64,000 bases of DNA from Laetiporus sulphureus 93-53 (Eukaryota > Basidiomycota > Agaricomycetes > Polyporales > Laetiporaceae): contig NW_024468510.1 of NCBI RefSeq assembly GCF_001632365.1, forward strand, positions 1,554,074 through 1,618,073, read 5' to 3'. The notes beneath the pieces were generated by a model. That model was not told where the DNA came from, did no database searches, and was given only the letters and a program-made list of their open reading frames with translations. Made by a program: the position numbers and the translations under genes. Below, in pieces: positions 1 to 12,812 of this stretch (position 1 is its first letter; the number at the start of each line of letters is the position of its first letter).

Positions 1-403
1 TACATCGCGAGAGGTATTCCAAGCGGCCATGCAGGCTGTGCACTTGTAGGGAGCAGCGGAATCTGGCTGGGTGACTGTCCTTGCGATACGCCGTCTGTTA
101 CCATCGCCGAGGGTACAGGCGGCGCAGCAGGTTGCTCCTTGGCCGCGAAGAACTTGGTCGCTTTGGAAGAGTGAGCACAAACCATTGCGGGAGCTGAGCG
201 GCGACGTACCAAGTTGCATTATCAAATACATTACGATAAATTGCTTGGAGATGCATTGAGTGAGCCCATTGCCTCAATGACTGAACTGCGGACGACGGTA
301 CCTGTGCAATAGCCCATATTCTATTGAGTGTCGATTCCTCTTGGTTCCTGGCGGGAGGAGCATTGCCTGCCGCCGGACGGGCGGGTGCAGCAGGAGCGGG
401 CAT
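1..403 (-). CDS. 5' end of a probable CLPTM1-family membrane protein (partial)
   Basis: This is the N-terminal part of a gene on the minus strand that leaves the window at base 1. The start at 403 opens an Ala/Pro-rich stretch (MPAPAAPARPAAGN) followed by an ESTLNRIWAIAQ segment. After an intron ending near 190, the reading frame gives KATKFFAAKEQPAAPPVP and then AWPLGIPLAM at the edge. A low-complexity start, a short hydrophobic segment and a W-P-x-G-x-P element before the first lumenal domain resemble fungal homologues of the cleft lip and palate transmembrane protein 1 family, which act in the endoplasmic reticulum. Only about 90 residues are visible and none is diagnostic, so the family name is an inference. 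The splice sites between 190 and 310 are uncertain. Confidence 0.45.
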
Positions 404-778
404 GACAGTCTTGTCTGGAGGGTATCACAGATCACTGCAGTGCTAATATACTCGACCAAGGCGACATGGAGGAGGGGAAGCTGGGGAAGCTGCAGCGTTA
501 CACCACGGTGTAACGCGGCCCACGTGCAGGGAACACGTCACACCATCTGCATCAGGTCTGGCACGTATATTGCGCTTTTTTTCGTCAAGCCTTGTCTCAG
601 CCCGACCTGTAGGTCATCTCGCAGGCATCCGTTCAGTGAACGACTTGAAAGTGCAAGGATAGCCATGCTGTCGTCGCCTCTCAGTGACGAGAAACTTTGT
701 CCTCAAGCTGATTCGTCAAAGCGTTCTTTGCAATTCACATTGAAGTAATATCCCCCCACTTCACATCTGCATTGCAAA
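404..778. other. Intergenic, no gene seen
   Basis: This stretch lies between the start of the CLPTM1-like gene and the stop of the GST-like gene. The open frames on both strands overlap one another and resemble nothing I know. It probably holds the promoter of the first gene and the 3' end of the second. Confidence 0.5.
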
Positions 779-2101
779 CTACGCACGACCTTCCTTCACG
801 GAGAAGCCCAGCCTCGGGAAGTGACACCTCACAATCGCTGTAGAACCCTTCGTCTCAATCACGACCTCTTCACGGTTCAGAGCCAGCAGTTTCCCCACCG
901 TCGGCACTTTGCCTTTGATCCTCCGTGAGTCACGGTGGTAATACGAACGACTGCAGTAATCACGCACCGTTGTCCCGAGGAGTGACTGACACGATGTCGC
1001 CGAGCTTGACCTTCAGGCGTGCCGCCTCCGTCTCGTCAAATCCTATCACGCTGAGATCCTCTGCTTGCGCCCCGCCAATCAGCGTAGCGGCCGCCTCACC
1101 CGTGATCGTCGTGAACTGGTTCGCGTTCGCCTTCTTGGCACTCTCTACATGAGCGTTCATACGAGAGAACCACTGTCGGCGAGATCGATGAGTATCCTGC
1201 TTAGGCAACGAACAAAGTTGGTACAGACCGCCAACGTATTCGGAAGAGTATTCTTGTCAAATAAGTCGTCGAGCGTTTTCATATTCTGCATCCATATGAT
1301 CAAGAAGTGGACCGATACATCAGCCAGGCTAGGGCTTTCCGTGTCCATGACCCATTCGCGCTCATCCGTCAGCTGTTGCTCGAGCAGATACTGGGACCGA
1401 CGCGCTTCAGCTTGCGTGAACTCAGCATTGCCGGAGGGAGATTCTCACCAAGTGCGAAGACAACGTGCTCTTCGTATCGTCACGTCGAGCCTGAATAGCC
1501 GGGATATCGATCGGCGCGCCGCGGTGCTTCGTACGTCTCATGAATCCTGCAGCATACACCCACGCGAAAAGACCTGCTCACAACGCTTCTGTCCTGCAGA
1601 TACTCTACGGGCATCGTTTCATAAGGGAGATGGTCGGATACGGCCGGAAATATCACGCCTTCGAACCAGAACGTCGCCACCGCTATGATCGATGCCTTGT
1701 CGACGCTTTTTGTTCCCTTCCTAGGCGGGAAGAGCGTCACAGACGAGGGAAAGCGGCGCTCCAAAGCCGTGACGATCATGCTTGAATCACAATACACATC
1801 GTTCCCAATCGCAAGGGTGGGCGTACGGCGGTATGTGACTCCCAGCAATTCCGAGAGCTCCGGACGAGGCGGAACGCTGTTGGTCTGAAGGAAGCCCGCA
1901 TTAGAGTGTCCTGTGAATTAAAACGTAGTCGGAATCACTACCTCTACTCTCTGATGAGGAATTCCCTTCAACGCCAACACGTTCCTTATCTTGTTGGCGA
2001 ATGGAGAGGCTAAGAAACTATGTGTATTCCCATGAATTGGTGTCCGCGGGCGTATAGGATAGACTGAGCACTCACTGATACAGTACCACGGGGGCAGACA
2101 T
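779..2101 (-). CDS. Glutathione S-transferase N-terminal domain protein with a C-terminal extension
   Basis: A thioredoxin-fold GST N-terminal domain is clear. It starts MSAPVVLYH, then after a first intron of about 50 bases continues FLASPFANKIRNVLALKGIP, with LGVTYRRTPTLAIGNDVY and DSSMIVTALERRFP downstream, the usual cis-Pro and Asp-Ser glutathione-contact region. The C-terminal half (FWFEGVIFPAVSDHLPYETMP, then a helical stretch and a final part near ITGEAAATLIGGAQAEDLSVIGFDE) matches the pattern of fungal proteins that join a GST N-domain to a lineage-specific C-terminal domain. I chose the ATG at 2101 because it places the beta-strand VVLY directly before the SPFANK helix. The stop is the TAG at 779-781. 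The role is presumably cytosolic glutathione-dependent metabolism; the substrate cannot be read from the sequence. Confidence 0.82.
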
Positions 2102-3602
2102 GATCGTTCAGCGCAAACGAAGGGGTCACCACTCGAGATCGCTTCCGTGGAAAGCCAAGGTGATTTCTCATGATTGCTCATGCGCTCATGAGCGACGTAA
2201 GATCACTGGCGTCAGCAAGGTTCGATCGAATGTACACTGTTCCGTCGCAGGCTGCAGCATATGATCTAAGATGCACAGGCGTCCATGGAGCATAGCCAAC
2301 GAATTCGAAGAGCAACTCGGATAGTACATATAGCCACAGATGGGACTCGGAAATGAGCGGTCAGATTAATGACAAAGTCGCCCGAGCAAATTATAGAGCT
2401 GACACGTTGTCGGAGTTCCGTCGCTTGGGGAAGCAACGTGCACGTTGGTACCTGACTCAAAAGGAGGGCAGCTGGCAGATGTTGATGCACGGTGATTGCT
2501 TCCTGAGCGCAGTCGAACGCGGAGTATTCTGAGACCTATTGGAAAGCTTGAACTTGGAGCTCTCACAAGCGGTTCAGTCTTCCAAAGCGCAGCCCACTGA
2601 CGAGAACTGAGCCATATCTAGTCTTGACTTCCCTAAAGGCGGGAGAAAGCCGTCGAAGCGCAGTCTACGATACGCTGAGGCTGTTCAGATCATTGCAACT
2701 GACAGAATGTACCCCGGAAACCTTGATCATGAGAACGAAAACACAGCAATGATGGGCGCAGACGTTGGAACAATGTAGAGATGCTGTGATAGGCTGTATC
2801 TGGCGCTGTGTGAGACAAGGAATCTTGGTGCACTGAGACTGTGACTCCCAGACCGGACTTGACAGATAAGACGGCGAGCGTTTATTGACTGTCGGCTATT
2901 TTTGGATAGCGGCTTGATTCAGGCATGTAAGAACAAAGAAAGGCTTAGAAAGGACGTGCGACCCCGGAGAGCACGAAAGTTGGTGGCTTTGACATGCTGT
3001 GAGAGGAGGAATGTCGCGTCGAGGAAGGGAGGCGATGCTTTGATCGATGGAAGAAACTTCAGCCTTATTGAAGCGACTGAAGCGATCGTGGTGTGCAGAC
3101 ACATCCCGGAGTGCGTTGTGGTTGCAGCTCGAAAGATATCTACATAGCACGGACAACCGAGCGATTGATGCGAGGCAACGCTGTGCGGTCTGCGGAGACT
3201 AATAATCCACAGCCCGTCCTTCTCCAGACTGCGATCACGAGACAATACTGCCACCCGCCGGCATTGGAATTTGGGGCGTGAGCTATGAAAGCAACCGGCC
3301 GGCATTTTCCAAGGCAACCTCCGCTCGGCGTCGCCGTCGGCCTGCCTCTTGCGGCAAAATCCGGCGCCCGGAGGCTGCATTGGAGGAACGGAACTGCCTC
3401 TGTCCGGACGGGAGCATTCGTCGATTGTCTGACGAGACGAAAGAGCGACGAAGCGGTATCCGGGGGTACGCGGCACACAGGCCTCAAGTTGCCAACGGGG
3501 CTGCGCCAGCTCTCTTTATTCCACGACGACCTACCCAACGTCTGGTCAACGCCCGACACGACATCGACATCCTAGGCCATTCTTTAATTGTTTTCAGTCA
3601 TA
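2102..3602. other. Intergenic between divergent GST-like and chitin synthase genes
   Basis: About 1.5 kb without a gene I can support. Several open frames of 60-185 codons overlap each other on both strands (for example around 2919-3476 and 3278-3799) but have no recognisable domain. It should contain the divergent promoters of the flanking genes. A pyrimidine-rich stretch runs up to the chitin synthase ATG. Confidence 0.5.
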
Positions 3603-6600
3603 ATGGCCGAAGATCATCGACCGCCGCTCCCTTCCTTCGCTTCCCAAAGTTCCGTCAGCGACAATGGCTCGGACCCCTTCGCAGACCGCCCTCGCCAGGT
3701 GGCCTTCCAAGAGCCTCCCTTGTCCGCATACGAGAGCACAATATCTCTTCCACAAGAATTCGGCGGTATGGGAGGCAACTACGACGACGAAGAGGTTGAG
3801 AAGCTTCCTCTTACAGCAGCTCAAGGTGGCCTGTACCCTCCAGGGTGAGCAGTCGCGCTGCCGTGCGGCGCTTTCCCAAAATGGGCGCTTCCTGTGTGAT
3901 GTTGACCGTTCTTCTACCTTCGCTCAGGCCTATTGACCCGAACGCCTATGGCGATCCGTACGATCGACCCGTGTCTGTTGTCTCAACAGCATCCTCTGGT
4001 GTCGATTCTGCGTGGCGGCGGCGACAGACCATCAAGCGTGGTGTCACCCGTAAAGTCAATCTCACGAAGGGTAACTTCATCACGGAGTATGCGGTCCCGA
4101 CGCCAGTGTACAGCGCAATCGAGCCCAAGTGGCTCAGCACAAAATCGACGGAATTCTCGTGAGCCGGAAATCTCCATCGATGGCATGAGTTATTGATTGG
4201 AGCCCGTATTCTTCCCGCAGCCACATGCGGTACACTGCGGCAACATGTGATCCGGACGATTTCTCGGAAGCCAATGGTTACTCGTTGCGTACCAAGATGT
4301 ACAACCGTCAGACGGAGCTGCTCATCGCAGTCACGTCGTACAACGAGGACAAGACCTTGTACGCGCGTACACTGCATGGTGTCATGTTGAATATACGTGA
4401 TATATGCAAGACCAAGCAATCCAAGTACTGGCGTCGTAGTGCGGAAGAAGGTGTTCCTGGGTGGCAGAAGATTACCGTTGCGCTCATTATCGATGGCCTG
4501 GAGCCTATGGACAAGACAGTTTTGGATATCCTCGCTACCGTTGGTGTCTACCAAGATGGTGTTATGAAGAAGCAAGTTGATGGCAAGGATACCGTCGCTC
4601 ACATCTTCGAGGCACGTGTCTTACTTCCTTTCTACTGCATGACCATTTTCTCACACGTTCGCTATTCAGTACACGACGCAGCTCTCTGTGGATCCCACAC
4701 CACAGCTCATCCTCCCGCATGGCGACGACCACAGCAATTTGGTGCCGGTCTCAATGATTCTCGTAATCAAGGCCAAGAATCAGAAGAAGATTAACTCCCA
4801 CCGTTGGCTCTTCAACGCTATTGGCAAGATGTTGGAGGTACGCATGAAGATTTCCACCAAGCTCAGGCATACTGAAGTTTCCATGCTAGCCCGAGATCTG
4901 TGTCCTCATTGATGCTGGTACGAAGCCGGGCCACAAATCAATTTACTACCTTTGGGAGGCATTCTACAATGACCCACATTTGGGAGGTTGCTGTGGTGAA
5001 ATCCACGCCATGTTGGAGGGTGGACGGAAGCTCATGAACCCCCTGGTTGCCGCGCAAAACTTCGAGTACAAGATGTCGAACATCTTGGGTAAGCCGGTTT
5101 GGTGCTTGACTGGTCTGTCGTGCGTGCTAACGAACACCCTGCAGACAAGCCAACGGAGAGTAGTTTTGGTTACGTCTCTGTGCTTCCTGGTGCCTTCTCC
5201 GCGTACCGGTTCCGCGCGATTCTCGGACGGCCTCTTGAGCAATACTTCCATGGTGACCATTCGTTGGCAGATCGCTTGGGACCAAAGGGTATCTACGGTA
5301 TGAACATCTTTACGAAGAACATGTTCTTGGCCGAGGATCGTATCCTTTGTTTTGAGCTGGTTGCAAAGGCTGGCGAGCGGTGGACGTTGTCGTACGTCAA
5401 GCCGAGTAAGGCAGAGACGGATGTGCCGGAAAGTGCTCCAGAATTGATTGGTCAGCGCCGGCGTTGGTTGAACGGTTCTTTTGCGGCGTCGGTATACGGC
5501 CTTGTCAACTTCTTCAAGCTGTACCGGTCGGGTCACGGCATCATTCGGATGTTCTGGTTGCACATCCAAGGACTGGTGCGTTGTTTGTGATCCTGGTGTG
5601 TGGTGTGTGGACGCTGACCTTGATGTAGTTCAACGTCTTCAACTTGATCTTCTCGTGGTTCGCGCTTGCCAACATGTGGCTGACGTTCAGTATCATCATT
5701 GATCTACTCCCTTCGGATAATTTGGTTTTCTTCGGCACGGCCGAGATCGTAAGAACGGACCGCTTACATACTTGGCTCCCGCTGACTGTTGGACAGACGC
5801 ACTGGATCAACGAAGTTCTCAAGTGGATCTACCTGATTTTCTTGACTTTGCAGGTGAGTATCCCCGCTTTGGTTGTGCTGGCATGCTCACAAGATACCAG
5901 TTTGTCCTTGCGCTGGGTAATCGGCCAAAAGGAGAGCGGTTTGCGTACACGGTCACACTATGGTTCATCAACACGCTGCGCTGGTATGGACTCTTGCTAA
6001 CAATATCACGCTCAGGGTTTACGCCGTTCTTGCGGTGTACTTGCTCGTCTGTTCATTCGCACTGACTATCAAGGCTTTCATTGTTGGTCGCATTCTTTCA
6101 CACATAGCAAAATATTGCTCACAGTACATCATTGTACAGGCTGTGCCGAGCATGCTGAAGAGCAAGACGGCCGGGCAAATTGTGTTAACATTCTTTGAGC
6201 CTCCGGTCGGTGCTCTGATCGCCGCCATGGTTTCAACATACGGTGAGTGGTAATGGTCAATTGGACGCATATCAGACGAGTAAACTGGTATGCAGGTATC
6301 TACCTCATCGCATCGTTCCTCTACGTAAGCTCTGTTTGTGTTAACATCGGGTCCAGAATCTCACTGCTCTGTAGAGGGATCCCTGGCATATGTTCACCAG
6401 CTTCTTCCAATACCTCTGCTTGGCCCCTAGCTTCATCAATGTCTTGAACGTCTATGCCTTCTGTAATTTGCACGACGTGCGTTCTTGTGTGGTCCATCTA
6501 AATGGATACTTTATCGACCTTTTCTTGCAGGTGTCGTGGGGTACAAAGGGTAGCGATAAGGCGGAGGTTCTGCCATCGGTCTCATCCAAGAAAGGCAAGG

Positions 6601-7039
6601 ATGCCGAGACAGCAGTCGTCGAAGATATCGCCCGAAGCAAGGAAGATCTCGATGCGCACTTTCAGGAGACCGTCAAGCGCGCGGTCGCCAAGCTCCAGGT
6701 GGTGGAAGAGGATGATAAGCCCACCATGGATGACGAGAACAGGACGTTCAGAACACGTTTTGTCGCTTTTTGGATGATCTCAAATGCTGCGTTGTCCGTC
6801 GCAGTCTCGAACCTCAACGGATTGCAAAGTGGCAACGAAACCTACGACGACGCGGCATTGCGGAAGAAACAAAACATCTACTTCGCAGTCATTCTGTACT
6901 CAACGTTCGGAATTTCATTAGTACGATTTATCGGGGTAAGTAAGGTTCAGCTCTCTGAAAGGTCATTGCTGACGTGCTGTTCCAGTGCCTGTACTACTTC
7001 TTCAGGCGTAACCTGTTCCGATGCTGCAGGAGGAATTAG
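3603..7039 (+). CDS. Chitin synthase (division 1 type)
   Basis: This enzyme polymerises UDP-GlcNAc into chitin at the plasma membrane. A hydrophilic N-terminus ([19 protein letters not shown]) leads into the chitin synthase N-terminal domain ([20 protein letters not shown]). The glycosyltransferase core follows with [25 protein letters not shown], the acidic [10 protein letters not shown] region, FLAEDRILC carrying the catalytic EDR, and the hallmark QRRRWLNGS at about 5452-5478. After that come several membrane segments ([75 protein letters not shown]) and a short Arg/Cys-rich tail ending at TAG 7037-7039. There are roughly a dozen exons. No myosin motor or cytochrome b5 domain is present, which argues against division 2 classes. 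Confidence 0.95.
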
Positions 7040-8513
7040 GATGTTCTGTCTGTTCGTGGGCTGTTGGGTTATGGACATCGTGGTTGTCTTTCTCATCCTA
7101 TTCTACTGCTGCATATCGGGACATGGACATTGTTATGCTGTCCCTGGACCCATCTCATCGTTTAGTCCTCAATCTCACATCTCGCGCCTACTGCTGTTCG
7201 TTCGTTATAATGGAATCGGAATATATACTTACTGGCGCAAATGCGCTACAAGTTGGCCCAGGGCCACAATGAAGTAGCTTAATGCTAAAGACTCTAATGC
7301 AGAAAATTAATGCGAGATTAAATTCATGAGGTGGCTTCTAAGCAGCGGGTATTGAAGGTCCTCATTGCGCGAATAGTAGTAGGCTGGACAATAAGGCGCC
7401 AGCCTCAGTCCAGGCAATAAGTCCATCCCCAACCGTTGCGTCGGCATCTGAACAGGAATGCCGCAGTCACACAGAGCGAAGCTGATTGAGAAAATCCAGC
7501 AGACAGCCACCGACGGACCGTCGTGCAAAATTGACAATTCTTCTCCGGTCCGAGGCGATTCGAATTTCACCATACCTACGGCATTCAATACGGCGAGACC
7601 TGGACATGGCCTATCAATTGCTTCGTCGGAAGGAGGGTGGGCGTCCACGAATGCTGCCGCGCCGACGAGCGAACTTCTTGAAATGCATGGCGCAACAACG
7701 TGCAGGCTAGGCGGTGCATCGATGCAATACTTGCACCCCAGTTTTGCTCAATGCTGGGGGCGTTGGCGGTCGCATTGCGTCGCTAACTTGAAAGTAGCCG
7801 GTGTCATAATGGCTATGGCATGGTTCCATCATCCTGCAATGCTTGGAATTTCCGCCCGGCGATACGACGCGGGATTCTACGACTCCGTGGATCGTGGACG
7901 AAGTTTGAAGGAGGGCACTGGGTACGGGGACGGGGGACGCATTCGACTCAAATGTGTGGGCACTTTCGCTCGATGATCGTGTCATCGCAGCAACTTCATC
8001 GTGTATACAGCCTAGTGAATGTCGAAGGCAATCCGCCGAGACATTGTTATCAGAACCGTGAGCAGCACTGCCGCACGAAGACCGATACTGCAAAGGAATT
8101 AGTGAGACAAACAACAGCCGATTTCGATAGATCATCGACGCACTCCTTTTTGAATAACATGCGTAGATCGAAACGTCGGGGAACTAATAAGCCACGTCTA
8201 GATGCTCGCTGTGGGAAGGCAATGTGAAGACATCTGATAGATCTCGAGTCGAGGCAACCTTCGAAGCCGAAGCAATGCTTTGATTGCAGTGGCAGATAGC
8301 ATGGGAGAACACTGTCCCTCGAGGAATCGAGTTGAGGCGAGAACGAGAACCATTCAGATATTGATGCAGTGCCAGCTGTGACTACTACTACAATTACATA
8401 TTTGCGGGCTGTCAAGGGAAAGGGGACAGCAGAACCGACCACATAAAAAACAAATGAGCGAGTGTATCGTACATGTGTATGGGAACAAGAAGTCCATCTC
8501 TCGGCTAATGAGT
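7040..8513. other. Intergenic, no supported gene
   Basis: About 1.5 kb lies between the chitin synthase stop and the Spo12-like stop. The longest frames (172 codons on plus at 7458-7976, 142 codons on minus at 7707-8135) overlap each other, have no known motif and are near the length expected by chance in a window of this size. I see no transposon ends. Confidence 0.45.
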
Positions 8514-9012
8514 CTAGAACGGGTTTTCATCGTCATCATTGGCTTTCTTCTCCTCCGTCAAGTCATCTTCGCGTTCTTCTGCCGGACGGTCCGGTCCGGA
8601 ACTGACTTCCTTCTCCACGAATAATGGTTGCATCGGCTTGGCGGCCCTAAAATGCGATTAATTTCGGGATATTGCCATGATGGGCGAAACGTACCGTGCA
8701 AAGTGTTTCTTCTTCGCTGCATTCAGTTTCTGGCTGACAGGAGTCATCAACTTGTCCGTCGGCGAAACAAACTTCGGGTTTCTATTCGAACATCATCAGT
8801 TCGATGAAACTCTACCAACCACTGCAGACATACTGGCTGGCGAACTTCTTTGCGAGGAGAGCCTTAGCTCCCATTCCAGGAGCCTGATTAGAGAGACCGT
8901 TTGTGGCATTGCCAAGCGGAGCTTGTGGCACGGCGACGTGTGCTGCTTGCGACGGATTGTGCAGTGGCTGAACGTGGGCCGGTGATGAGTTCGGGGTCGT
9001 ATGTGCAGACAT
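8514..9012 (-). CDS. Spo12-family mitotic exit protein
   Basis: Small gene of three exons. The conserved Spo12 core is complete: QNPKFVSPTDKLMTPVSQKL followed by NAAKKKHFARAAKP, with the SPTDKLMTPxS element that carries candidate cyclin-dependent kinase sites. The N-terminal exon is low complexity (MSAHTTPNSSPAHVQPLHN) and the C-terminus is acidic, ending DDDENPF at TAG 8514-8516. In yeast, Spo12 is a nucleolar protein that helps release the Cdc14 phosphatase in the FEAR pathway during anaphase. Introns fall at about 8782-8830 and 8648-8693. The start at 9012 is the only Met that opens the Ser/Pro-rich exon. Confidence 0.88.
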
Positions 9013-11980
9013 GTTGGTATGATGAGAAGCCAGCTCTTTGCGATGGAACGTAGGAGTCTCAGACTTTAGAGAACAGCAGTATTGACGATGAGAGGATGGT
9101 GGCTGGCAAGCAATCGTGTTTGAAAACGAACGGTCACGCGTTTAATATGCGCCACACATGGCATCACGTGGTCGCGTCACGGACGCGTGGACCGTTTGTG
9201 GCCCATTCCTTGTGCCTCGTCCCACCTCAGTCTTGGACCGCATTCACGCCGATACATATGTCGCGAACCGGATCGCGCACAGATATTCGTACTCGTGTGC
9301 ATGCTGACACGATGTACTATACAGAATAAAGTCAGTTAACCGTTAAGTTTGCTGCGGTATGATCGTGGCGCACGGCTGATATATAGCTGTTCCGGTAGAT
9401 GTCCTGGAGAGGCTAGTTGGATAACAGCCGATATCATCTTGCGTAAAACGTAAAGAGTAGGAAGGCATTGAGAGCGGCTGGGAACCAAATACAGTCGCAA
9501 CGTGAGCCTGACTACAGTCCCGTCATAGGTGAGGAGGCGACGTTGCAGAAGATCAACTCTTTTCAGCTGCCACAACGTGCGCGAGGACATTGTGGGTAAA
9601 CGTGCGACTGCAAGTGAGTTCTTGATTAGTTGCCAGGACATTTGAGGAGAGGACAAGGCCAAAATACTCTTCTTCTTTTTACTCTTCTCTTTTATGCTCT
9701 GTCTCTGGAAGCTCAGAGACACGAGCCACGGTCAAACACGAGGCGTTAGTAAATTTTCTGCTGTCGGTCTTGCCACGTTGCGTTAGCATCCTTGGTGCCG
9801 CTGCATCTGGGGAGAAAGCAAGGCCGTACCTGGAGTACACGATGCATCGCCTTGTCACTGGCTATCCGGACTTGACAATCGCGGTAACGTCATTTGTGGA
9901 AGCCACGGAAGCGAATAAGCTGACCGACATAGTAAGTTTGTCTATTTCCCATGCGTCCGGACTATCCTATGCCTAATGACGTTGCGCAGACTTATCACGT
10001 TCACCGAAATTATCGCACGTTGCCGGCATTTGTCAGGTAACTGCTGCTCGCCGCCCTCGGAGCGATCTTGACATCACATCCAGCGGCTGGCGATAAGAAC
10101 CTCTCGTAAAACCCAATCACTGGTAGGCTCCGGCGGCCTGTGTGTCTGAGACTGAGATATAACAGATAGTGGTGGCCTGAGAATGCTGACAGATCTTGTA
10201 ATAGGTGGCTGGTTGGCACAAGTTGTTGCCGACGAGGACGTTCTGTTCGTGAGTGTCGACATTCTACGTTGTACTGACAAACCTGACGGATTTGGTGTTT
10301 GCAATGCCTTCAACAGGACGGCTTGTTCCCCACGTCAGGTCTGATGTATTGCATACAGAGGTTTTTTCTACACGAGTGACTTGCGTCCATATGCTACCAC
10401 TGTATACCGGGTATTCTCAGACAGCTCCGGAAGGGTCATAGATTTGTTCCCCTCATGTTTAAATGCAACTAGCGATTCAATCGCATCATCGCCTAGAAGG
10501 CGCAGAGCAGATCTGTACAAGGACCCAGAAAGGCTCTCTTGGCGACGAACTCGCAAGTAGGCGCGGTGGGTACACATGCTCGCATATCAACACGATAAGC
10601 TCAGCAAACAACGTCCCTACGAACTCTCCCCAGCGTCGGATACATTACGCTTCTCCGCCCATTGGTGGCCTAGAGCCGGTGTTCCACGTATCATTAGAGA
10701 GGTCTCCCTTCCCTAGATCTTTCCTCGGACCACAAATGTGTCCATGTGGTTGGTACTGCGGTTGTGCTAGACTTAACGCTGTCGCTGTGCGCTCCGCCCG
10801 CGGATCGTTGTGGTATCCTTCTGCCCCAGCTGCACGATTCAATATTCATCAAAGAAACACGAGTTGCGCACGGCGAACCGAACAGACTAAGTGAGGGATG
10901 AGGCTTACCCGAGCTCACTCAACCAATGGCGATTTGGTCTCCGCCATCGCTGAATGGGATGGGTCTTATCGTATTTCATCACGGCGATTTGATTGTATCG
11001 CAGCGTTCTTACGCCGGTGGCTGCTATCGATCTGCTGCCGCGTAATTACGGTACAAATTTGATTGCATGATGAGACAGAAGGGTATTCGCTGCTAGCCTA
11101 TAATAACACATAATTCGACCAAAGGAAACAAGGTGGTCTGTAGAATTTCGCCGCTGCGACAGCGCGAGATCTTACGACGAATTACTTGTCATAGCGTCCG
11201 AAGCATGAGAATGCGCCGGATCCAATTGAGGGCTGTGAATTACGGGCGAAGGGCGACCCTCCAGCGCGGACCAGCATCCGAAGAACACGATGGCTGGGGA
11301 CCTGATGGAGGCGCTCCAGACTGCATCGCTTGGGGTGCTGCAGAAGGAACTTGGAGGGCCGGCTACGACGCCTGAAAGCCGCGGAACATGTATTCTGGTG
11401 TTGGCGAGCGTGTCAGGAGGAGTGTGTGACATGCGACAGAATGATGAGCGGTCGTCAGCGGACCATAATGGAGCTCAGGTGAGGTGCATGAGGATGTAGA
11501 GGACGTAAAACACGGCAGGGAAGAATGCAGAGGTACGCGGGGCGTTTAATGTGGGTTTGGTTTGGCCTCGAGCGCAGGCACGCCCGATGGCTCATTAGTC
11601 TCTGCAAAGATTGGTTCGCTAGTGGGGCTCGGATCCGGTTCAGACCGTAACAACACACGCAGCTTAAAAGGCTAAACGCCTCAGACACGGACCGTCCCCG
11701 CAGTGCCCAGACTTCCCCGCGGCCTCGGACTCGGCATAAAAGCACTCTCCTCCAGCGCACACCTGCAGACATCCTGGCGACCATCGTAGCAGACACAAGA
11801 CAACAGCGGAGAAACGGTGCGGATCACCTGCGTGTGTGGCTCGTGTCTGGTCGCACTCACTACGCGTGAACGCGCGACTTGCAGCCACACTCCCATAACT
11901 CTCCTCCACGTTTTCGCTACCATCTCCGTATTGCTGTCTTTAATCTCCACTTCTTCCGTCCTGCCTCTCGGTTTCTCGTC
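9013..11980. other. Gene-poor stretch of about 3 kb
   Basis: No confident gene is present. The part next to 9012 should hold the Spo12 promoter and includes a TCACGTG E-box-like core at about 9164-9170. Around 9.78-10.06 kb there is a possible glycosyltransferase relic, listed separately. From 10.4 to 11.9 kb short open frames overlap on both strands without recognisable domains. The last few hundred bases should be the Rheb promoter and leader. Confidence 0.5.
9782..10060 (+). pseudogene. Possible glycosyltransferase family 1 relic
   Basis: One frame reads GEKARPYLEYTMHRLVTGY then PDLTIAVTSFVEATEANKL, which resembles the N-terminal GH(x)RPLxxFAxRLV...P(D)L.(V/I)TV region of fungal UDP-glycosyltransferases. 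A possible intron follows (GTAAGT at 9931 to CAG at about 9989). No downstream glycosyltransferase motifs (UDP-binding GSxG or the HCGxNS box) can be found, and no convincing start codon precedes it. If the resemblance is real this is a truncated remnant. It may also be chance. Confidence 0.22.
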
Positions 11981-12812
11981 ATGCCCGGTGAACTCCTCAG
12001 GAAGAGGAAGATCGCTGTTCTTGGTTCTCGTTCAGTCGGTGAGAGCCGTTTGCCGCAACCCCTGGCACGCCGCAACGTGCTTACACGCGTCATCGTCCAG
12101 GAAAATCCTCGCTCGTTATTCAGTTCATCGAGAACCACTTCGTCGAGTCATATTACCCTACCATCGAGAGCACGTTCAACAAGAACATCAATTATAAGGG
12201 CGTTGAGTACGACTGTGACATCATCGACACCGCTGGCCAGGTCCGTTTTTCTCGTTTCCTGACGTGGCCACGCTCACGGAGCATGTCTTCAGGATGAATA
12301 CACCATTCTTAATTCAAAGCATGCTATTGGGGTTCATGGATTCGTTCTGGTCTACTCCGTCACATCGCGCAAGTCGTTCGATATGATCCCGATTGTATAC
12401 GACAAGATCACCGAGTTTTGTGGCGTGAATAACGTGCCTTGTGTGATTGTGGGCTCCAAGACGGACTTGCCGCAGAGGTATGTGTTGGAACAACTCTGCT
12501 TTCGTGTCTTCTCCGCGCGATGTCTGTCGACCACACGACCTGTTCTCACAGAAAATCCAGACAGGTATCGGTGAGCGACGCAGAAGCTCTTGCCAAGAAA
12601 AAGGAGGCAGCCTTCATCGAGACGAGTGCAAAGAACAACTTCAACGTCGGTCAGTAGTAATCGACCTACCCCTTTCCATAGACGTACTAACTGCAGCGCC
12701 GTCTTTTCCACGTCGCACAGCCAAGGTCTTCGAGCTCTGTCTAGCTGAGATTGAGAAGCAGTCACCAAACGGCAAGGCCGAACCACCCACCAGCAAATGC
12801 ATAATTATGTGA
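11981..12812 (+). CDS. rheb: Rheb-type small GTPase
   Basis: A Ras-superfamily GTPase of about 187 residues. The G1 loop is GSRSVGKSS, keeping the Arg at the position typical of Rheb. The effector loop is YYPTIESTFNK, G3 is DTAGQDEY, G4 is GSKTDLP (a Thr-Lys-Thr-Asp variant of NKxD, as in other Rheb proteins) and G5 is ETSAK. The C-terminus is CIIM, a farnesylation CaaX box, which places the protein on endomembranes. Five exons: the first intron follows the SVG of the P-loop, the second follows DTAGQ. In fungi Rheb acts upstream of TORC1 and in basic amino acid uptake. Stop TGA at 12810-12812. The gene converges on beta-mannosidase. Confidence 0.93.

Noticed and set aside
7458..7976. 172-codon open frame on plus, overlapped by 142 codons on minus
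   Set aside because: No recognisable motif, no intron structure, and a frame of this length is expected about once by chance in a window of this size.
9336..9722. 128-codon open frame on minus
   Set aside because: No similarity to any family I know; length is within chance and it is flanked by sequence without gene signals.
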